DNA of 48,083 bases from Lachnospiraceae bacterium (GTDB taxonomy: Bacteria; Bacillota; Clostridia; Lachnospirales; Lachnospiraceae). How positions within the stretch are numbered: position 1 is the first letter of the stretch; each line of letters starts with the position of its first letter. The notes beneath the pieces are model-generated. The model did no database searches, was not told the origin of the DNA, and saw nothing but the letters and a program-made list of their open reading frames with translations. The position numbers and the translations under genes were made by a program. This document shows, piece after piece, positions 8,817 through 17,937 of the stretch. The stretch spans positions 1-48,083 of the forward strand of contig CAAEMT010000006.1 in NCBI GenBank assembly GCA_900757145.1, given 5' to 3'.

Positions 8817-9355
8817 CCCTGACACTCCTTTGCACAGCCTACGCAACCGGACGCTGCCATACGGTCATCTGCGATCAGATCAGAGAGCGGCTGTAAAAGG
8901 CAGACAGCCTGCGCGGAAATTCCCTCTCCGTTGCCTGTAAATCCAAGCCCCTCCTCCGTCGTTGCTTTTATATTCACGCGGTCAGTCGTAATGCCAAGCG
9001 TCTGTGCGACATTTTCTTTCATCTGCTCCATATACGGCAGCAGCTTCGGTCTTTGAGCGATCACCGTTGCGTCAATGTTCTCGATCACAAAACATTTTTC
9101 CTCCAGAAGCGCTCCTACATGGCGCAGCAGCTCAATACTGGAAATGCCGCTGTACTTTTCGTCCGTATCCGGAAAATGCTTTCCGATGTCTCCAAGCGCC
9201 GCCGCACCAAGCAGCGCGTCCATGACCGCATGCAGAAGCACATCTGCATCGGAGTGCCCGAGAAGTCCCTTTTCATACGGTATCTCTACGCCGCCGAGGA
9301 TCAGCTTCCGATCCTGTACGAGGCGGTGTACGTCATATCCCATCCCTATTCTCAT
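8813..9355 (-). CDS. ispF: 2-C-methyl-D-erythritol 2,4-cyclodiphosphate synthase with Cys-rich tail
   Basis: MEP-pathway isoprenoid enzyme. The metal-binding D-x-H (GMGYDVHRL), the GHSDADVLLHA segment, DIGKHFPD and the C-terminal nucleotide-binding KATTEEGLGFTG are all present. At 180 residues it is about 20 longer than usual: after the normal end (AQAVCLL) there is a tail ending in CVGCAKEC, a CxxCxxxC cluster not part of the known fold. It overlaps the GNAT gene by 4 nt. A possible 22-codon reading frame ends at the ispF start, but it has no good ribosome binding site. Confidence 0.95.
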   Translation of the reverse strand: MRIGMGYDVHRLVQDRKLILGGVEIPYEKGLLGHSDADVLLHAVMDALLGAAALGDIGKHFPDTDEKYSGISSIELLRHVGALLEEKCFVIENIDATVIAQRPKLLPYMEQMKENVAQTLGITTDRVNIKATTEEGLGFTGNGEGISAQAVCLLQPLSDLIADDRMAASGCVGCAKECQG

Positions 9356-9512
9356 ACGTCTCTTCCTTTCCTGTCCGACTCTTCGTTATCTATTCCTGCT
9401 CTAAATTTTGTTGTTTTCATTTTTCAGCCGCTTTTCTGTTATTCTTTCCCGAAAACACTCTTTTTACCTGCACACGCCAACTCTGTCTTTTTATCTTTTC
9501 GTTTCTGTTGCC

Positions 9513-9905
9513 TTACTGTTGCACATCCGGCAGATGTGCCATCTGTGTATCAGGACAGGTGATTTCCACCATCTTCTCTATCATGTGATGAAGAAGCTGC
9601 GCCTGCTTCGTATTGACTGCCTTATAATAGACTTCCTTTCCCTTACGCCGGCTCGTAATAAGCCCTCCTGATTTTAAAAGCTTGAGATGATGCGAAACGG
9701 CAGGGCTGCTCATCTCCATCATAGCTGAAATATTCAATACACACTCTTCACAGTGACACAAGATCCAGAAAATGCGTATCCTCGTCGCGTCACCAAGCTG
9801 CTTAAACACATCGGAAACAATCTGAAACTCTGATGTCTCCGGCATATGGCTGCATAAATCCGCAGAGCTTTTACAGTGCTCATGCGGTAATGTTGTCTGA
9901 GTCAT
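9513..9905 (-). CDS. ArsR/SmtB-family metal-responsive repressor
   Basis: A 130-residue winged-helix regulator. The recognition region ISAMMEMSSPAVSHHLKLLKSG (written here by position, residues about 59-80) is typical of ArsR/SmtB. Possible metal ligands are Cys50, Cys52 and Cys55 in CHCEEC just before the HTH, where CadC and ArsR carry their CVC site, plus Cys11 and Cys18 in the N-terminal arm and His106/His107 near the dimer helix. A soft-metal or zinc sensor is likely, but no transporter or resistance gene is adjacent, so its target is elsewhere or it acts on itself. GGAGG lies before the ATG. Confidence 0.88.
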   Translation of the reverse strand: MTQTTLPHEHCKSSADLCSHMPETSEFQIVSDVFKQLGDATRIRIFWILCHCEECVLNISAMMEMSSPAVSHHLKLLKSGGLITSRRKGKEVYYKAVNTKQAQLLHHMIEKMVEITCPDTQMAHLPDVQQ

Positions 9906-10000
9906 AAAATCCCCTCCGTGCTGGAATGATTATCTTTTATATTACCACAAAACTTAGGCAAACGGAAAATAATTTGATCGTATAAAGCAATTAAATTTCT

Positions 10001-10079
10001 TTCATATGCATATGCATCTTAATTTTTGTATCATGGCAAACCTTTCCCGCACCCGAGCGTCAAGGTTTTTCCTAATGAC
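10001..10079 (+). repeat. dispersed intergenic element, copy A (partial)
   Basis: About 80 bp matching the 3' part of the elements at 17938-18056 and 31418-31536: a GCATCTTAATTTTTGT block, then a hairpin (AACCTT, CGC, loop, GCG, AAGGTT) followed by T-rich sequence and CTAATGAC. It lies between arsR and dcuC. No coding potential is evident. Confidence 0.65.
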
Positions 10080-10081
10080 GA

Positions 10082-10113
10082 GAAAAAAGACCGATACGAT
10101 TCCGTACCAGTCT
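10082..10113 (-). terminator. intrinsic terminator of the purine operon
   Basis: On the minus strand AGACTGGTACG, a GAAT loop and CGTATCGGTCT form an 11-bp stem (with wobble pairs) followed by TTTTTT. It lies about 30 nt past the dcuC-like stop codon. Confidence 0.85.
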
Positions 10114-10144
10114 CCTTTCTCAGTTAGAGATACCTTATTTATAT

Positions 10145-11560
10145 TTATAAAAAGATTACCATAGAAAGCACGAACATCACTACCGTTCCTATAATCATAG
10201 GAACTGCCGTACGCTTTACGACCTCAAGCGGCTCTCTCTTTACGCTTCCTGCTACGATCATTACTACCGCGGATACAGGAGATACGGCACGCAGGAGATT
10301 TCCTGCCAGTCCCATCGGAACAGATACTGCAAATACCGGAATACCTGCTGCTGCGGCAAGCGGTACCATCAGCGGCACCATCGCAAAAAACAGGGCTGTT
10401 CCGCTTCCGCTTAACAGAACGATCAATGCTGTCAGACCTACGAGGAGCAGCGGCAGTACAAATCCCATTCCGCTTCCCTGCATACCTGTCATCGCATTCT
10501 GCAATGCGGAGATCAAACCGATAGACTTAAGACCTGTAACAAAGATTGTACCTGCTACGAGCAGCGCTACGATCGGCATAGAACCGCCCATCCCCTTAAA
10601 GAAGGATTCTGTCTGAGCAAGCGCTTTCTTTCCGTCTCTTGTGCGGATCATCTCACAGATAATCGCGATCACAAAGGAGAATAGAGTTGCTACTTCTACA
10701 CTGATGTCAATTTTCAGTCCCGTGATCTTCTGAAGCGCAAATACGCCGATCAGAAGAAGGATTGGAAGAAGAGGAAGAATCGCATATACTGTGCGGTACA
10801 GCGCTCCGCCCTGAACCTCCTCAATTTCCTTTACATCAGCAATCTTACCCGCTGCATCCTTGCTCTTGCTGTCACAATACTTCTGCCAGAAGAAATGTAC
10901 AACTGCCATGAGAAGGATCGTAGGCACAGATACAACCGCATGATAACGGAATACATAATCTGTTGCCGTCATGCCTGCAAACTCTGCTGTGTTGGCAAGC
11001 TCCGCCGCGATCGCTACATTATCGCTTCCAAGCGGTGTCGGAACGATCGTTGCCGTAGTTGCAATAATACCTGCCGCTGTCAGCGTACTCATACCTGCCT
11101 GAATGAGGATCGGGTACAGTGTAGCAAGAAGAATAATTGCAAGGTTTGACGCACTCGGTACAACGAGAGAAAGCAGATTTCCAAGGAGGAATACGATCGG
11201 CACTAAGATATAAACAGATTTGATCTTTGCAATCGGTTTTGTCAAAACGCTTACTGTCACGTTGTTTGCCTTGATATCATTCATATATGCGGAATATCCG
11301 CCAAGGATCAAAATGATAAATCCTGCAGCCGAGATTGTTGACTTGAACTGGTCTGCGATCACCTTCAGCGGATCGAGCCATACTGCACCTGTTGAAGCAA
11401 ATTCTTCTCCGCCGATCGGATTTCCGAGCGCCACGCCGACAAACATGAGCAGAATACCCATTAAAAACAGCGTAATCTTAATGTCCATCTTCTTAATTAG
11501 CATAAATACTACGACTGCAACAGAGATTGCTGCTGCGCCGTACATTACAAATGTTGACAT
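10145..11560 (-). CDS. DcuC-family anaerobic carrier in a purine operon
   Basis: A 471-residue polytopic membrane protein of the DcuC (C4-dicarboxylate anaerobic carrier) family, with about 12 hydrophobic segments. LSGSGTALFFAMVPLMVPLA and the internal SNLAIILLATLYP / GSDNVAIAAELA stretches resemble DcuC. In E. coli DcuC mediates succinate efflux; here it is the last gene of an operon for purine uptake and breakdown, so its substrate may differ, for example a purine catabolite or nucleoside-derived acid. It follows the nucleoside hydrolase gene by 24 nt and ends at a strong terminator. Family is clear, substrate is not. Confidence 0.8.
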   Translation of the reverse strand: MSTFVMYGAAAISVAVVVFMLIKKMDIKITLFLMGILLMFVGVALGNPIGGEEFASTGAVWLDPLKVIADQFKSTISAAGFIILILGGYSAYMNDIKANNVTVSVLTKPIAKIKSVYILVPIVFLLGNLLSLVVPSASNLAIILLATLYPILIQAGMSTLTAAGIIATTATIVPTPLGSDNVAIAAELANTAEFAGMTATDYVFRYHAVVSVPTILLMAVVHFFWQKYCDSKSKDAAGKIADVKEIEEVQGGALYRTVYAILPLLPILLLIGVFALQKITGLKIDISVEVATLFSFVIAIICEMIRTRDGKKALAQTESFFKGMGGSMPIVALLVAGTIFVTGLKSIGLISALQNAMTGMQGSGMGFVLPLLLVGLTALIVLLSGSGTALFFAMVPLMVPLAAAAGIPVFAVSVPMGLAGNLLRAVSPVSAVVMIVAGSVKREPLEVVKRTAVPMIIGTVVMFVLSMVIFL

Positions 11561-11584
11561 AATAATTCTCCTTCCTCTTTCGTT

Positions 11585-12505
11585 TTAGATACACTTTGCA
11601 ATTGACTCTTTAAACCAAATGCGGAATTTTTCTCCGTCAATGTCCATGCAGACTTTTGCATTCGGTTCCTTATGCAGGTATCCTTTTAAATCTACCACAG
11701 TACATCCCGTTGTCATAGTTCCGTTTAACTCTACGCCGACATACGCATCTTCCATCGTGTACAGCTGCGGGCAGAGCAGGTATGCGATCGCACAGCTGTC
11801 ATACATTTTAAGCCCCGTATGAAAACTGCCGCCTCTGTAGCGTTTAAACAAATGGTACGCCATATCTCCGACCTTTCCCATTTCTCTGATCTCTTCGCTG
11901 TCCTGCGGCAGCACAAGCGCTTTCAGTCCCACATCAAGTCCTGCCATAACAATCGGCAGTCCGCTCTGGAATACCATCTGTGCAGCTTCCGGATCAGTCG
12001 CCACATTAAATTCTGACATAACGCCCTTATTTCCGCGCGAAGCAGAACCGCCCATCATAACGATCTCCCGAATATTCTTGCGAACTTCCGGATACATCGC
12101 AAACAGCAGCGCGATATTCGTAAGTGTCGCGATAGGTACAAGCGTCACAGGCTCCGGACTTTCCATAATCACCCTTCTCATGGCATTTACAGCGTGCTCT
12201 TTCAGCAAAAGCTCTGTCTTTGGCTCTGGAAAATTATACCCTTCCATTCCTGTCTTTCCATGCACATTCGATGCATCGACAAATTCAGCAATCAGCGGCT
12301 GCGCCGCGCCCATAGCTACCGGCACATCCTTGCCAAAAAAATTCAGCAACCGCAGTGTATTTTGCGTTACATTTTCAAGCGATACGTTTCCTGCCACCGT
12401 AGTGATCAGGCGCACATCCAACTCATCTGAAAACAGCGCGATCGCAAGCGCAAGCGCATCATCGATTCCTGGATCAGTGTCAATGATAATTGGTCTTTTA
12501 CTCAT
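11585..12505 (-). CDS. inosine/uridine-preferring nucleoside hydrolase
   Basis: Cleaves ribonucleosides to a base and ribose. The Ca2+-binding DTDPGIDDALAL is at residues 9-20, and the second metal and ribose-contacting Asp lies in the C-terminal MYDSCAIAYLL. Length 306 residues is normal for RihA/B/C and bacterial IU-NH. It sits between adenine deaminase (59 nt upstream) and the DcuC-like gene, which suggests that purine nucleosides are hydrolysed and the adenine deaminated. Which nucleosides it prefers cannot be read from sequence. Confidence 0.92.
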   Translation of the reverse strand: MSKRPIIIDTDPGIDDALALAIALFSDELDVRLITTVAGNVSLENVTQNTLRLLNFFGKDVPVAMGAAQPLIAEFVDASNVHGKTGMEGYNFPEPKTELLLKEHAVNAMRRVIMESPEPVTLVPIATLTNIALLFAMYPEVRKNIREIVMMGGSASRGNKGVMSEFNVATDPEAAQMVFQSGLPIVMAGLDVGLKALVLPQDSEEIREMGKVGDMAYHLFKRYRGGSFHTGLKMYDSCAIAYLLCPQLYTMEDAYVGVELNGTMTTGCTVVDLKGYLHKEPNAKVCMDIDGEKFRIWFKESIAKCI

Positions 12506-12564
12506 TATATGCCTCCTTATACTATTTCCAGGTATATAAGTATACCTTGTTTTTCATGATCACT

Positions 12565-14328
12565 TTATAAAACTTCGCATTTCTCTTTGTCCCTGTCTGA
12601 AATAATAAGGGGCACTCTTCTTCCCGCTTTTACATCGATCAGGCCAAAATTAGTCAACTTCAGATCCGGCGAAACAGGGAGACCTAGACAGGAGAACGAC
12701 ATAATCGGATTCTCATGCCTGTATCCAAGCTCTTCCATTGAGAGGCGCACCTTAGAAAGCCTTCTTGCAACTTCCTCCGGCGGCTGATCGCTCAGGATAC
12801 CGCCGACCGGAAGAGAAAGCTCTGAAAGAATTTTTCCCTTCCTTACAGTAAGGTATCCTCCCTGCATATCTGCAATGCGCCTGACTGCCAATTCCATATC
12901 CGCCGGATCATCTCCTGCCACCATTAGATTATGGTGATCGTGAAAATACGTTGTCGCGATAGTTCCTTTCTTATGGCAGCTCCCTGTAAGGAACCCTATA
13001 CCAACACTCTTATTTTTACCGTAACGTTCCAGCACCGCCGCCAATATACATCCGCTGTTTTTCCATTGAAGCTCCCCGTTCCTTACCTCCATCTCTATGC
13101 GCTTCTCTTTTGTCTGCGTCTGATCTGGAAATACCTCCATTGCCCGAACAGAAATATGCCCATTCTGGCATGGTACTTTTACAGAGGAAAATGCTTTTAT
13201 CTGTTCTTCAAAAATCTGAATACTTCTGTAAAAATCTTCCGGAAATTCCCGATCCGAATGCGCCTGCTCTTCTATGATCGTTCCCTTTCCGCCAGCCTCA
13301 TAGACACATTTTCCTGATTTATATACGTATTGCGGACGCAGGCTGTCAGGCTGCGCTGTCAGTGAGAAGTCTGCGAGTTTCCCCGGTGCGATTGCTCCTC
13401 TGTCATCAAGATGCATCCTTCTGGCAGGCGTATACGTTGCGCAGTAGATTGCCTGTTCCATCGGAAATCCCATCTGTATGGCACGTTCCACCACGTAATT
13501 AAGCTGTCCTTTTTCCACCAGACAGTCTGCCATAGTATCATCCGTAACGAATGCACAATACTCATATAATGCATTCTGTTTTATATACTTTATAATATCC
13601 GGCTTTAGCATCTTGTTTTGTATCTCAAAAAACATCCCATTTTCAAGACGCTGCCGCACCTCTTCCAAAGTATGTTCGGTATGATCCGCATCAATCCCTG
13701 CATACAAATATTTTGCCAGGTCAAGATTCTTTAAGGACGGACAATGTCCCTCAACAGGAAAATCCTGTCGTTTTTTTCTCAAATACTCCAGAAATCTCGA
13801 TATCTCCAGCGCCTCGTTCTGAATGATCCCGCGAAAATTCATCACTTCGCCTACGCAGACAACCTCCCTGCGCCGTAGCAATTCTTTCATAGAATCCGCG
13901 TCAATCTCACCGCCTGTCGTTTCAAGCGTACAGTCTGTAGACGGTACACTGCTTGGGATTCCATAAAAAATATCTACTGGCGCACGCTCCCCTGCATGGA
14001 TCATTGCCTCAATTCCCCGAACCCCTTTCACATTTGCCATTTCATGCGGTTCCGAGACAATCGATGTAACACCGTTTTTCGCAAGACACTTTGCCATTGC
14101 CGCCGGCGTCATCATAGAACTTTCAATATGCATATGGATATCTATCAGCCCCGGTATCATATAAGCACCTTTCGCATCCAGTATCTCTTCTGCCTGAAAG
14201 TCATATTCTCTTCTCCGGTCAATGCAGAAAAAGCGGTCGCCCTTTACTGCTACATGAGCATTTTCAAATCTCTTCAAAAAAGTATTGTATACTTTTGCGT
14301 TTCTTATCCACAGTGTAACGTATTCCAT
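12565..14328 (-). CDS. ade: adenine deaminase (AdeC type)
   Basis: Converts adenine to hypoxanthine and ammonia. At 587 residues it is full length for the amidohydrolase-type bacterial adenine deaminase. The metal-binding GLIDIHMHIESSM lies near residue 60, with further ligands in EGHCPSL and DADHTEHTLEE. The FVTDD segment and the C-terminal domain with HDHHNLMVAGDDPADM are characteristic of the Ade family. It follows the NCS2 permease gene by 13 nt, so imported adenine would be deaminated directly. Confidence 0.95.
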   Translation of the reverse strand: MEYVTLWIRNAKVYNTFLKRFENAHVAVKGDRFFCIDRRREYDFQAEEILDAKGAYMIPGLIDIHMHIESSMMTPAAMAKCLAKNGVTSIVSEPHEMANVKGVRGIEAMIHAGERAPVDIFYGIPSSVPSTDCTLETTGGEIDADSMKELLRRREVVCVGEVMNFRGIIQNEALEISRFLEYLRKKRQDFPVEGHCPSLKNLDLAKYLYAGIDADHTEHTLEEVRQRLENGMFFEIQNKMLKPDIIKYIKQNALYEYCAFVTDDTMADCLVEKGQLNYVVERAIQMGFPMEQAIYCATYTPARRMHLDDRGAIAPGKLADFSLTAQPDSLRPQYVYKSGKCVYEAGGKGTIIEEQAHSDREFPEDFYRSIQIFEEQIKAFSSVKVPCQNGHISVRAMEVFPDQTQTKEKRIEMEVRNGELQWKNSGCILAAVLERYGKNKSVGIGFLTGSCHKKGTIATTYFHDHHNLMVAGDDPADMELAVRRIADMQGGYLTVRKGKILSELSLPVGGILSDQPPEEVARRLSKVRLSMEELGYRHENPIMSFSCLGLPVSPDLKLTNFGLIDVKAGRRVPLIISDRDKEKCEVL

Positions 14329-14341
14329 AATACCCCCGCTT

Positions 14342-15646
14342 TTACATCAGTGTGCAAAAGTACAATACACATACTGCCACAAGTACATACATGACAGGCG
14401 AGACTTCTTTACGCTTTCCTGAAGCATATTTCAAAATAACATAAGTCGGAAGCGCTACGCAGATACCATTTGCGATATTATTTGCAAAGATTGTAAACGT
14501 CACACACAGAAATGCCGGGAAATACTCTGTAATATCGCTGTAATCCACATTTTTCATGCCGCTTAGCATATTCACACCGATAAATACAAGAACCGGCGCT
14601 GTCGCAGCAGATGGAATAATCAGGGCAAGCGGCGCAAAGAAAAGCGCAAGAGCAAAGCAGATACTTGTAAATACTACCGTCAGTCCTGTCTTTCCTCCCG
14701 CCTCTACTCCGGCAGAGGACTCCAGATACGTTGTCATACTCGGGATTCCAAACAGAGCGCCAAAGCTCGTTGCCACTGCGTCTACCTTAAAACATTTATC
14801 TATTCCCGGAAGATTTCCGTCTTTGTCAAGGTATCCTGCTTTCGCGCCAACACCGAGAACCGTACCAAAGGTGGAAAAGAAATCAGGAACAAACAACGCG
14901 ATTAAAAAAGGAATATACGCAAAATTAAGTGAACCGAGGAAGTCTATCTTTAAAAACTGCTCTCCTAATCCCGCCGGCATAGATACAAAATTTTCCGGAA
15001 GTTTTGTGACTCCAAACGGAATGCCTATCACTGTTGTCAGGATAATTGTAATAATCATGCCGCCGGAAACATTTTTCACCTTCATGACCAGCATGATCAC
15101 AAAACCGATCAGACATACCAAAACCTCAGGGGAAGTCAGGTCACCAAATGTCAGATTATTCTTTTTCTCTGCTGCGACGATCAACCCGCAGCTCTTTGCG
15201 CCCAGAAGCGCAATAAACAGTCCAATACCCGCACTGACTGCGTGTTTCAGGCTTACGGGAATCACCCGCACTACTGCCTCTCGAAGTCCCAAAAAAGAAA
15301 TCAGAATAAATAAAATACCGCTCCAGAAAATAACGCCCGCCGCTATTTCCGGACTGATACCCTCATTTGAGATCATAGAAGCTACAATCCCTACGCTTCC
15401 AAGCCCCGGCGCCAATGCAAACGGACGATTTGTATACAGCGCCATTGCGCAGCTCGTCAGAATGATCAGCAGCACCATTGCCGTCATCATCACATGCTTG
15501 TCAAGACCTGCATTTCCAAGCATATTCGGAACCGTTGCAAGCACATATGCCATCGTCACAAACGTTGTAATACCGGCAAGCATTTCACGTTTTACCGTTG
15601 TGTTGTAGTCAGATAAATGAAACTGTTTTTCCAACCATTGTTTCAC
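14342..15646 (-). CDS. NCS2-family adenine/guanine/hypoxanthine permease
   Basis: Purine nucleobase importer of the AzgA/PbuG/AdeQ branch, about 434 residues. FHLSDYNTTVKREMLAGITT and TFVTMAYVLATVPNML at the N-terminus, and SSAGVEAGGKTGLTV in the middle, are family hallmarks. The GTG at 15646 is chosen because AGGGAG lies 8 nt upstream and the product then begins KQWLEKQF, like homologues; the longer frame runs into the promoter region. First gene of the permease-ade-nucleoside hydrolase-DcuC operon and divergent from a LysR gene. Exact base specificity is unknown. Confidence 0.92.
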   Translation of the reverse strand: MKQWLEKQFHLSDYNTTVKREMLAGITTFVTMAYVLATVPNMLGNAGLDKHVMMTAMVLLIILTSCAMALYTNRPFALAPGLGSVGIVASMISNEGISPEIAAGVIFWSGILFILISFLGLREAVVRVIPVSLKHAVSAGIGLFIALLGAKSCGLIVAAEKKNNLTFGDLTSPEVLVCLIGFVIMLVMKVKNVSGGMIITIILTTVIGIPFGVTKLPENFVSMPAGLGEQFLKIDFLGSLNFAYIPFLIALFVPDFFSTFGTVLGVGAKAGYLDKDGNLPGIDKCFKVDAVATSFGALFGIPSMTTYLESSAGVEAGGKTGLTVVFTSICFALALFFAPLALIIPSAATAPVLVFIGVNMLSGMKNVDYSDITEYFPAFLCVTFTIFANNIANGICVALPTYVILKYASGKRKEVSPVMYVLVAVCVLYFCTLM

Positions 15647-15767
15647 TTTTCCCGCTCCCTTCTTCCTTGTTTTTTTATTATTTTTATAGTAATATAAGAA
15701 AAACAATATGTCTAATTCATATTTTTTATCAAAATCATTCCTTTATGGAATAGTTGGGAGGTGTTCT
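15647..15767. promoter_or_regulatory. divergent control region, purine operon / LysR
   Basis: A 121-bp AT-rich gap between divergent start codons. On the minus strand TTGATA (15727-15732), an 18-nt spacer and TATTGT (15703-15708) form a moderate promoter for the permease operon. A small palindrome TTCC-TTTAT-GGAA lies at 15738-15750. This is where a LysR protein would be expected to bind; no purine riboswitch sequence was seen. Confidence 0.5.
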
Positions 15768-16679
15768 GTGGAATTCTTAGAACTGCAGTATTTTATGGCA
15801 ATCGCCAAACACAGGAATCTGACAAAAGCGGCTCAGGAGCTTTACGTCTCGCAGCCGACTCTTACAAAATTCCTTCAAAAACTTGAAAAAGAAATGGGTG
15901 GAAAAGTATTTCGCAAAAATGGTCACCGCTATGAGCTTACCTTTCTTGGCAATCGCTATCTTGAGTATGCCCGCAAGATAACTACGTTAAATCAGGACTG
16001 GGAAAAAGAATTGTCCGATATGCGCTCTTCCTTCGAAGGTGAACTCAATATTGCCTTTCCGCCGCTGAGAAGCACCTGCCTGATTCCACAGTTTCTTCCG
16101 AAATTTCACGAAAAACATCCCGGCGTACATATCAATTTTTACGAATACAGTCACGGAATCCAGGACGAACTTCTTGCGGACGGAAAGCTTGATTTTGCTA
16201 TCTTCAGCGCATGGCAGCCACATCCGAATCTTGCCTATGAAAATCTAAAGACAGAAGAGATCCTTCTCGTATTACAACCTGAACATTCTCTCGCAAAAAA
16301 AGCAGTCGTCCGAGACGACTGCCGTTACCTGTGGCTTGATCTAAGTTTATTTAAAGACCATCCTTTTATCCTTCATTTTCCTGACCAGAATACGGGACGG
16401 GCTGCCCAGCAGCTCTTTGAGCAGTATCACATCCAGCCCTCTGTTCCTTTCCTCACCCGCAGCAGCCAGACATGCATCCAGCTGGCGGCCAAAGGACTTG
16501 GAGCTACTTTCGCACCGGAAAGCTATGTCAGCGATGCTGCCCGTTTGGGTTCTGTTCTCGCTTTCTCTGTCGGAGAACCTCCGCTGCTCAACAACCTGAT
16601 CATTGCTCACCGCAAAAATTCCTATCTTTCTACATTTGCCGTAGATTTTATCAATATTGCAAAAGAGTGTCTGGGCTAG
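15768..16679 (+). CDS. LysR-family transcriptional regulator of the purine operon
   Basis: A 303-residue regulator with an N-terminal winged HTH (AIAKHRNLTKAAQELYVSQP, then TLTKFLQKLEKEMG) and a C-terminal periplasmic-binding-like effector domain. The GTG at 15768 is the start: GGGAGGTG lies 4-5 nt upstream and the product then begins EFLELQYF as in typical LysR proteins. It is transcribed away from the NCS2-ade operon, so by the usual LysR logic it probably controls that operon and itself, with a purine or purine catabolite as effector (inference). Confidence 0.9.
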   Translation: MEFLELQYFMAIAKHRNLTKAAQELYVSQPTLTKFLQKLEKEMGGKVFRKNGHRYELTFLGNRYLEYARKITTLNQDWEKELSDMRSSFEGELNIAFPPLRSTCLIPQFLPKFHEKHPGVHINFYEYSHGIQDELLADGKLDFAIFSAWQPHPNLAYENLKTEEILLVLQPEHSLAKKAVVRDDCRYLWLDLSLFKDHPFILHFPDQNTGRAAQQLFEQYHIQPSVPFLTRSSQTCIQLAAKGLGATFAPESYVSDAARLGSVLAFSVGEPPLLNNLIIAHRKNSYLSTFAVDFINIAKECLG

Positions 16680-16685
16680 AGGGCA

Positions 16686-17105
16686 TCACGCCCCTTTCCC
16701 GCTCACTGCATAGACGATCTCCCTAATCCCGGACACGGATAAGACGTCCCATACTCTGCGGTTATTGTCAATGTCTGCCTCGCCGCAGTCTATAACCTCC
16801 ATCCGCAGCCTCACCATATCCAAGAATGAATCCGCCACCTTGATCTTAAGCTGCTCAAGAGCCGCTGCCAGCTTATCTACAAAGACATGCCCCAGAATCT
16901 CTACCGCAAGAGAATCCTGCGTGATGCCAAGCGGCTTTCCAAACTTCTTTTCATACAGAGCGCGTGCATATTCCGCGATCAGCAAAGAGCCTCTCGTCTG
17001 CGGATCATTCAGAAAATCAACCAGTGTCTGATCATTTCTGACTCTCACACATTTGTCCTCACACACGATCCCGATTCCGTGAAATTCTGTATTCCATTCA
17101 TACAT
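16686..17105 (-). CDS. conserved-looking hypothetical protein
   Basis: Not recognised. A 139-residue soluble, acidic protein with no signal peptide, membrane segment or clear motif; helical content looks high in the middle (TQDSLAVEILGHVFVDKLA). The ATG at 17105 has AAAGGAGG about 8 nt upstream and is preferred to the longer frame. It lies 46 nt downstream of the NUDIX gene and is convergent with the LysR gene with only 6 nt between the stop codons. Codon use and ribosome binding site suggest a real gene. Confidence 0.75.
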   Translation of the reverse strand: MYEWNTEFHGIGIVCEDKCVRVRNDQTLVDFLNDPQTRGSLLIAEYARALYEKKFGKPLGITQDSLAVEILGHVFVDKLAAALEQLKIKVADSFLDMVRLRMEVIDCGEADIDNNRRVWDVLSVSGIREIVYAVSGKGA

Positions 17106-17151
17106 ATCACATTCCTCCTTTGTATCGCTTTCGTACCGGAGCATTTCTTTT

Positions 17152-17829
17152 TTACTGCTGCAAAAACGCTGTCGTACGCTGCTGCCTGTTTGCCATGAGC
17201 CATCCCATGATATGAATCGCCTGCTGAAATTCTCCTTTTGCTATCAGCTCTTCGATTTCCTGTGCAGAAAGCTTTTTCACATTCAGAAATTCTGTTTCAT
17301 CCAGTGACTGCCCCGACACTTTCCGGCAGTTTTTTGCTACAAACAGATGCGCATAATTATCCGCTATCGTAGCGTTTGACGGCACAGTGATCAAACGATC
17401 CCAGTCATCAGACTCATAGCCTGTCTCTTCGCGCAGCTCACGCTTTGCTGCTTTTAGCGCATCTTCTGCGGATACATCCCCCAGACCGCCGTACTCCTTT
17501 CCATCACTGCGTTCTATCCCGCCTGCCGGAAATTCTGTCGTCACCATCCTGATGCCAGGACGGAACTGACGGACACACAGATAATTCTCCTCCTCATCCG
17601 AAGCTATGATCACCACATAATCCCTGCGGCTGTATGTATAGTACGGCTCAAATACACTTCCGTCAGGAAAACGATAGGCAGATCTTCTAAAATCGATCCA
17701 CTCGTCCTGCACAATATGTTCTGTGCTGATCTCACACCAGTCGAGTTTTTCACTTTCCTTTTTTTCCTTCGTATGATCAGAATCTTCGTTTATTTTTTCG
17801 CTTCTTTTTATGTGTTCCTCATTTTTCAT
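17152..17829 (-). CDS. NUDIX hydrolase, ADP-ribose pyrophosphatase-like
   Basis: A 225-residue NUDIX protein. The catalytic box is visible as the AAKRELREETGYES core preceded by EFPAGGIE, matching the GX5EX7REUXEEXGU pattern with an insertion (KEYGGLGDVSAEDALK) just before it. The first 30 or so residues are a very charged tail absent from most homologues. The likely substrate is ADP-ribose or another nucleoside diphosphate sugar, by resemblance only. Its ribosome binding site is in a T-rich upstream gap next to dispersed element copy B. Confidence 0.87.
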   Translation of the reverse strand: MKNEEHIKRSEKINEDSDHTKEKKESEKLDWCEISTEHIVQDEWIDFRRSAYRFPDGSVFEPYYTYSRRDYVVIIASDEEENYLCVRQFRPGIRMVTTEFPAGGIERSDGKEYGGLGDVSAEDALKAAKRELREETGYESDDWDRLITVPSNATIADNYAHLFVAKNCRKVSGQSLDETEFLNVKKLSAQEIEELIAKGEFQQAIHIMGWLMANRQQRTTAFLQQ

Positions 17830-17937
17830 CGTTTTTTGTCTCCTTTTTCTTCTTCGCCTTTCTATATAGATACAAATAGATACAAAAGTGTGCTCCGCAT
17901 ACTCTCACGGCTTTACACTGCTCTTACCGAGCTCATT

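Noticed and set aside
9356..9421. 22-codon frame overlapping the ispF start
   Set aside because: The stop overlaps the ispF ATG, but there is no good ribosome binding site and the peptide is unremarkable.
14556..15608. 350-codon plus-strand reading frame
   Set aside because: Lies opposite the NCS2 permease gene; protein has no family look and no ribosome binding site, so it is a shadow frame.
15647..15767. purine riboswitch ahead of the NCS2 permease
   Set aside because: The 121-bp gap is AT-rich without the conserved aptamer core, and LysR control is a sufficient explanation.
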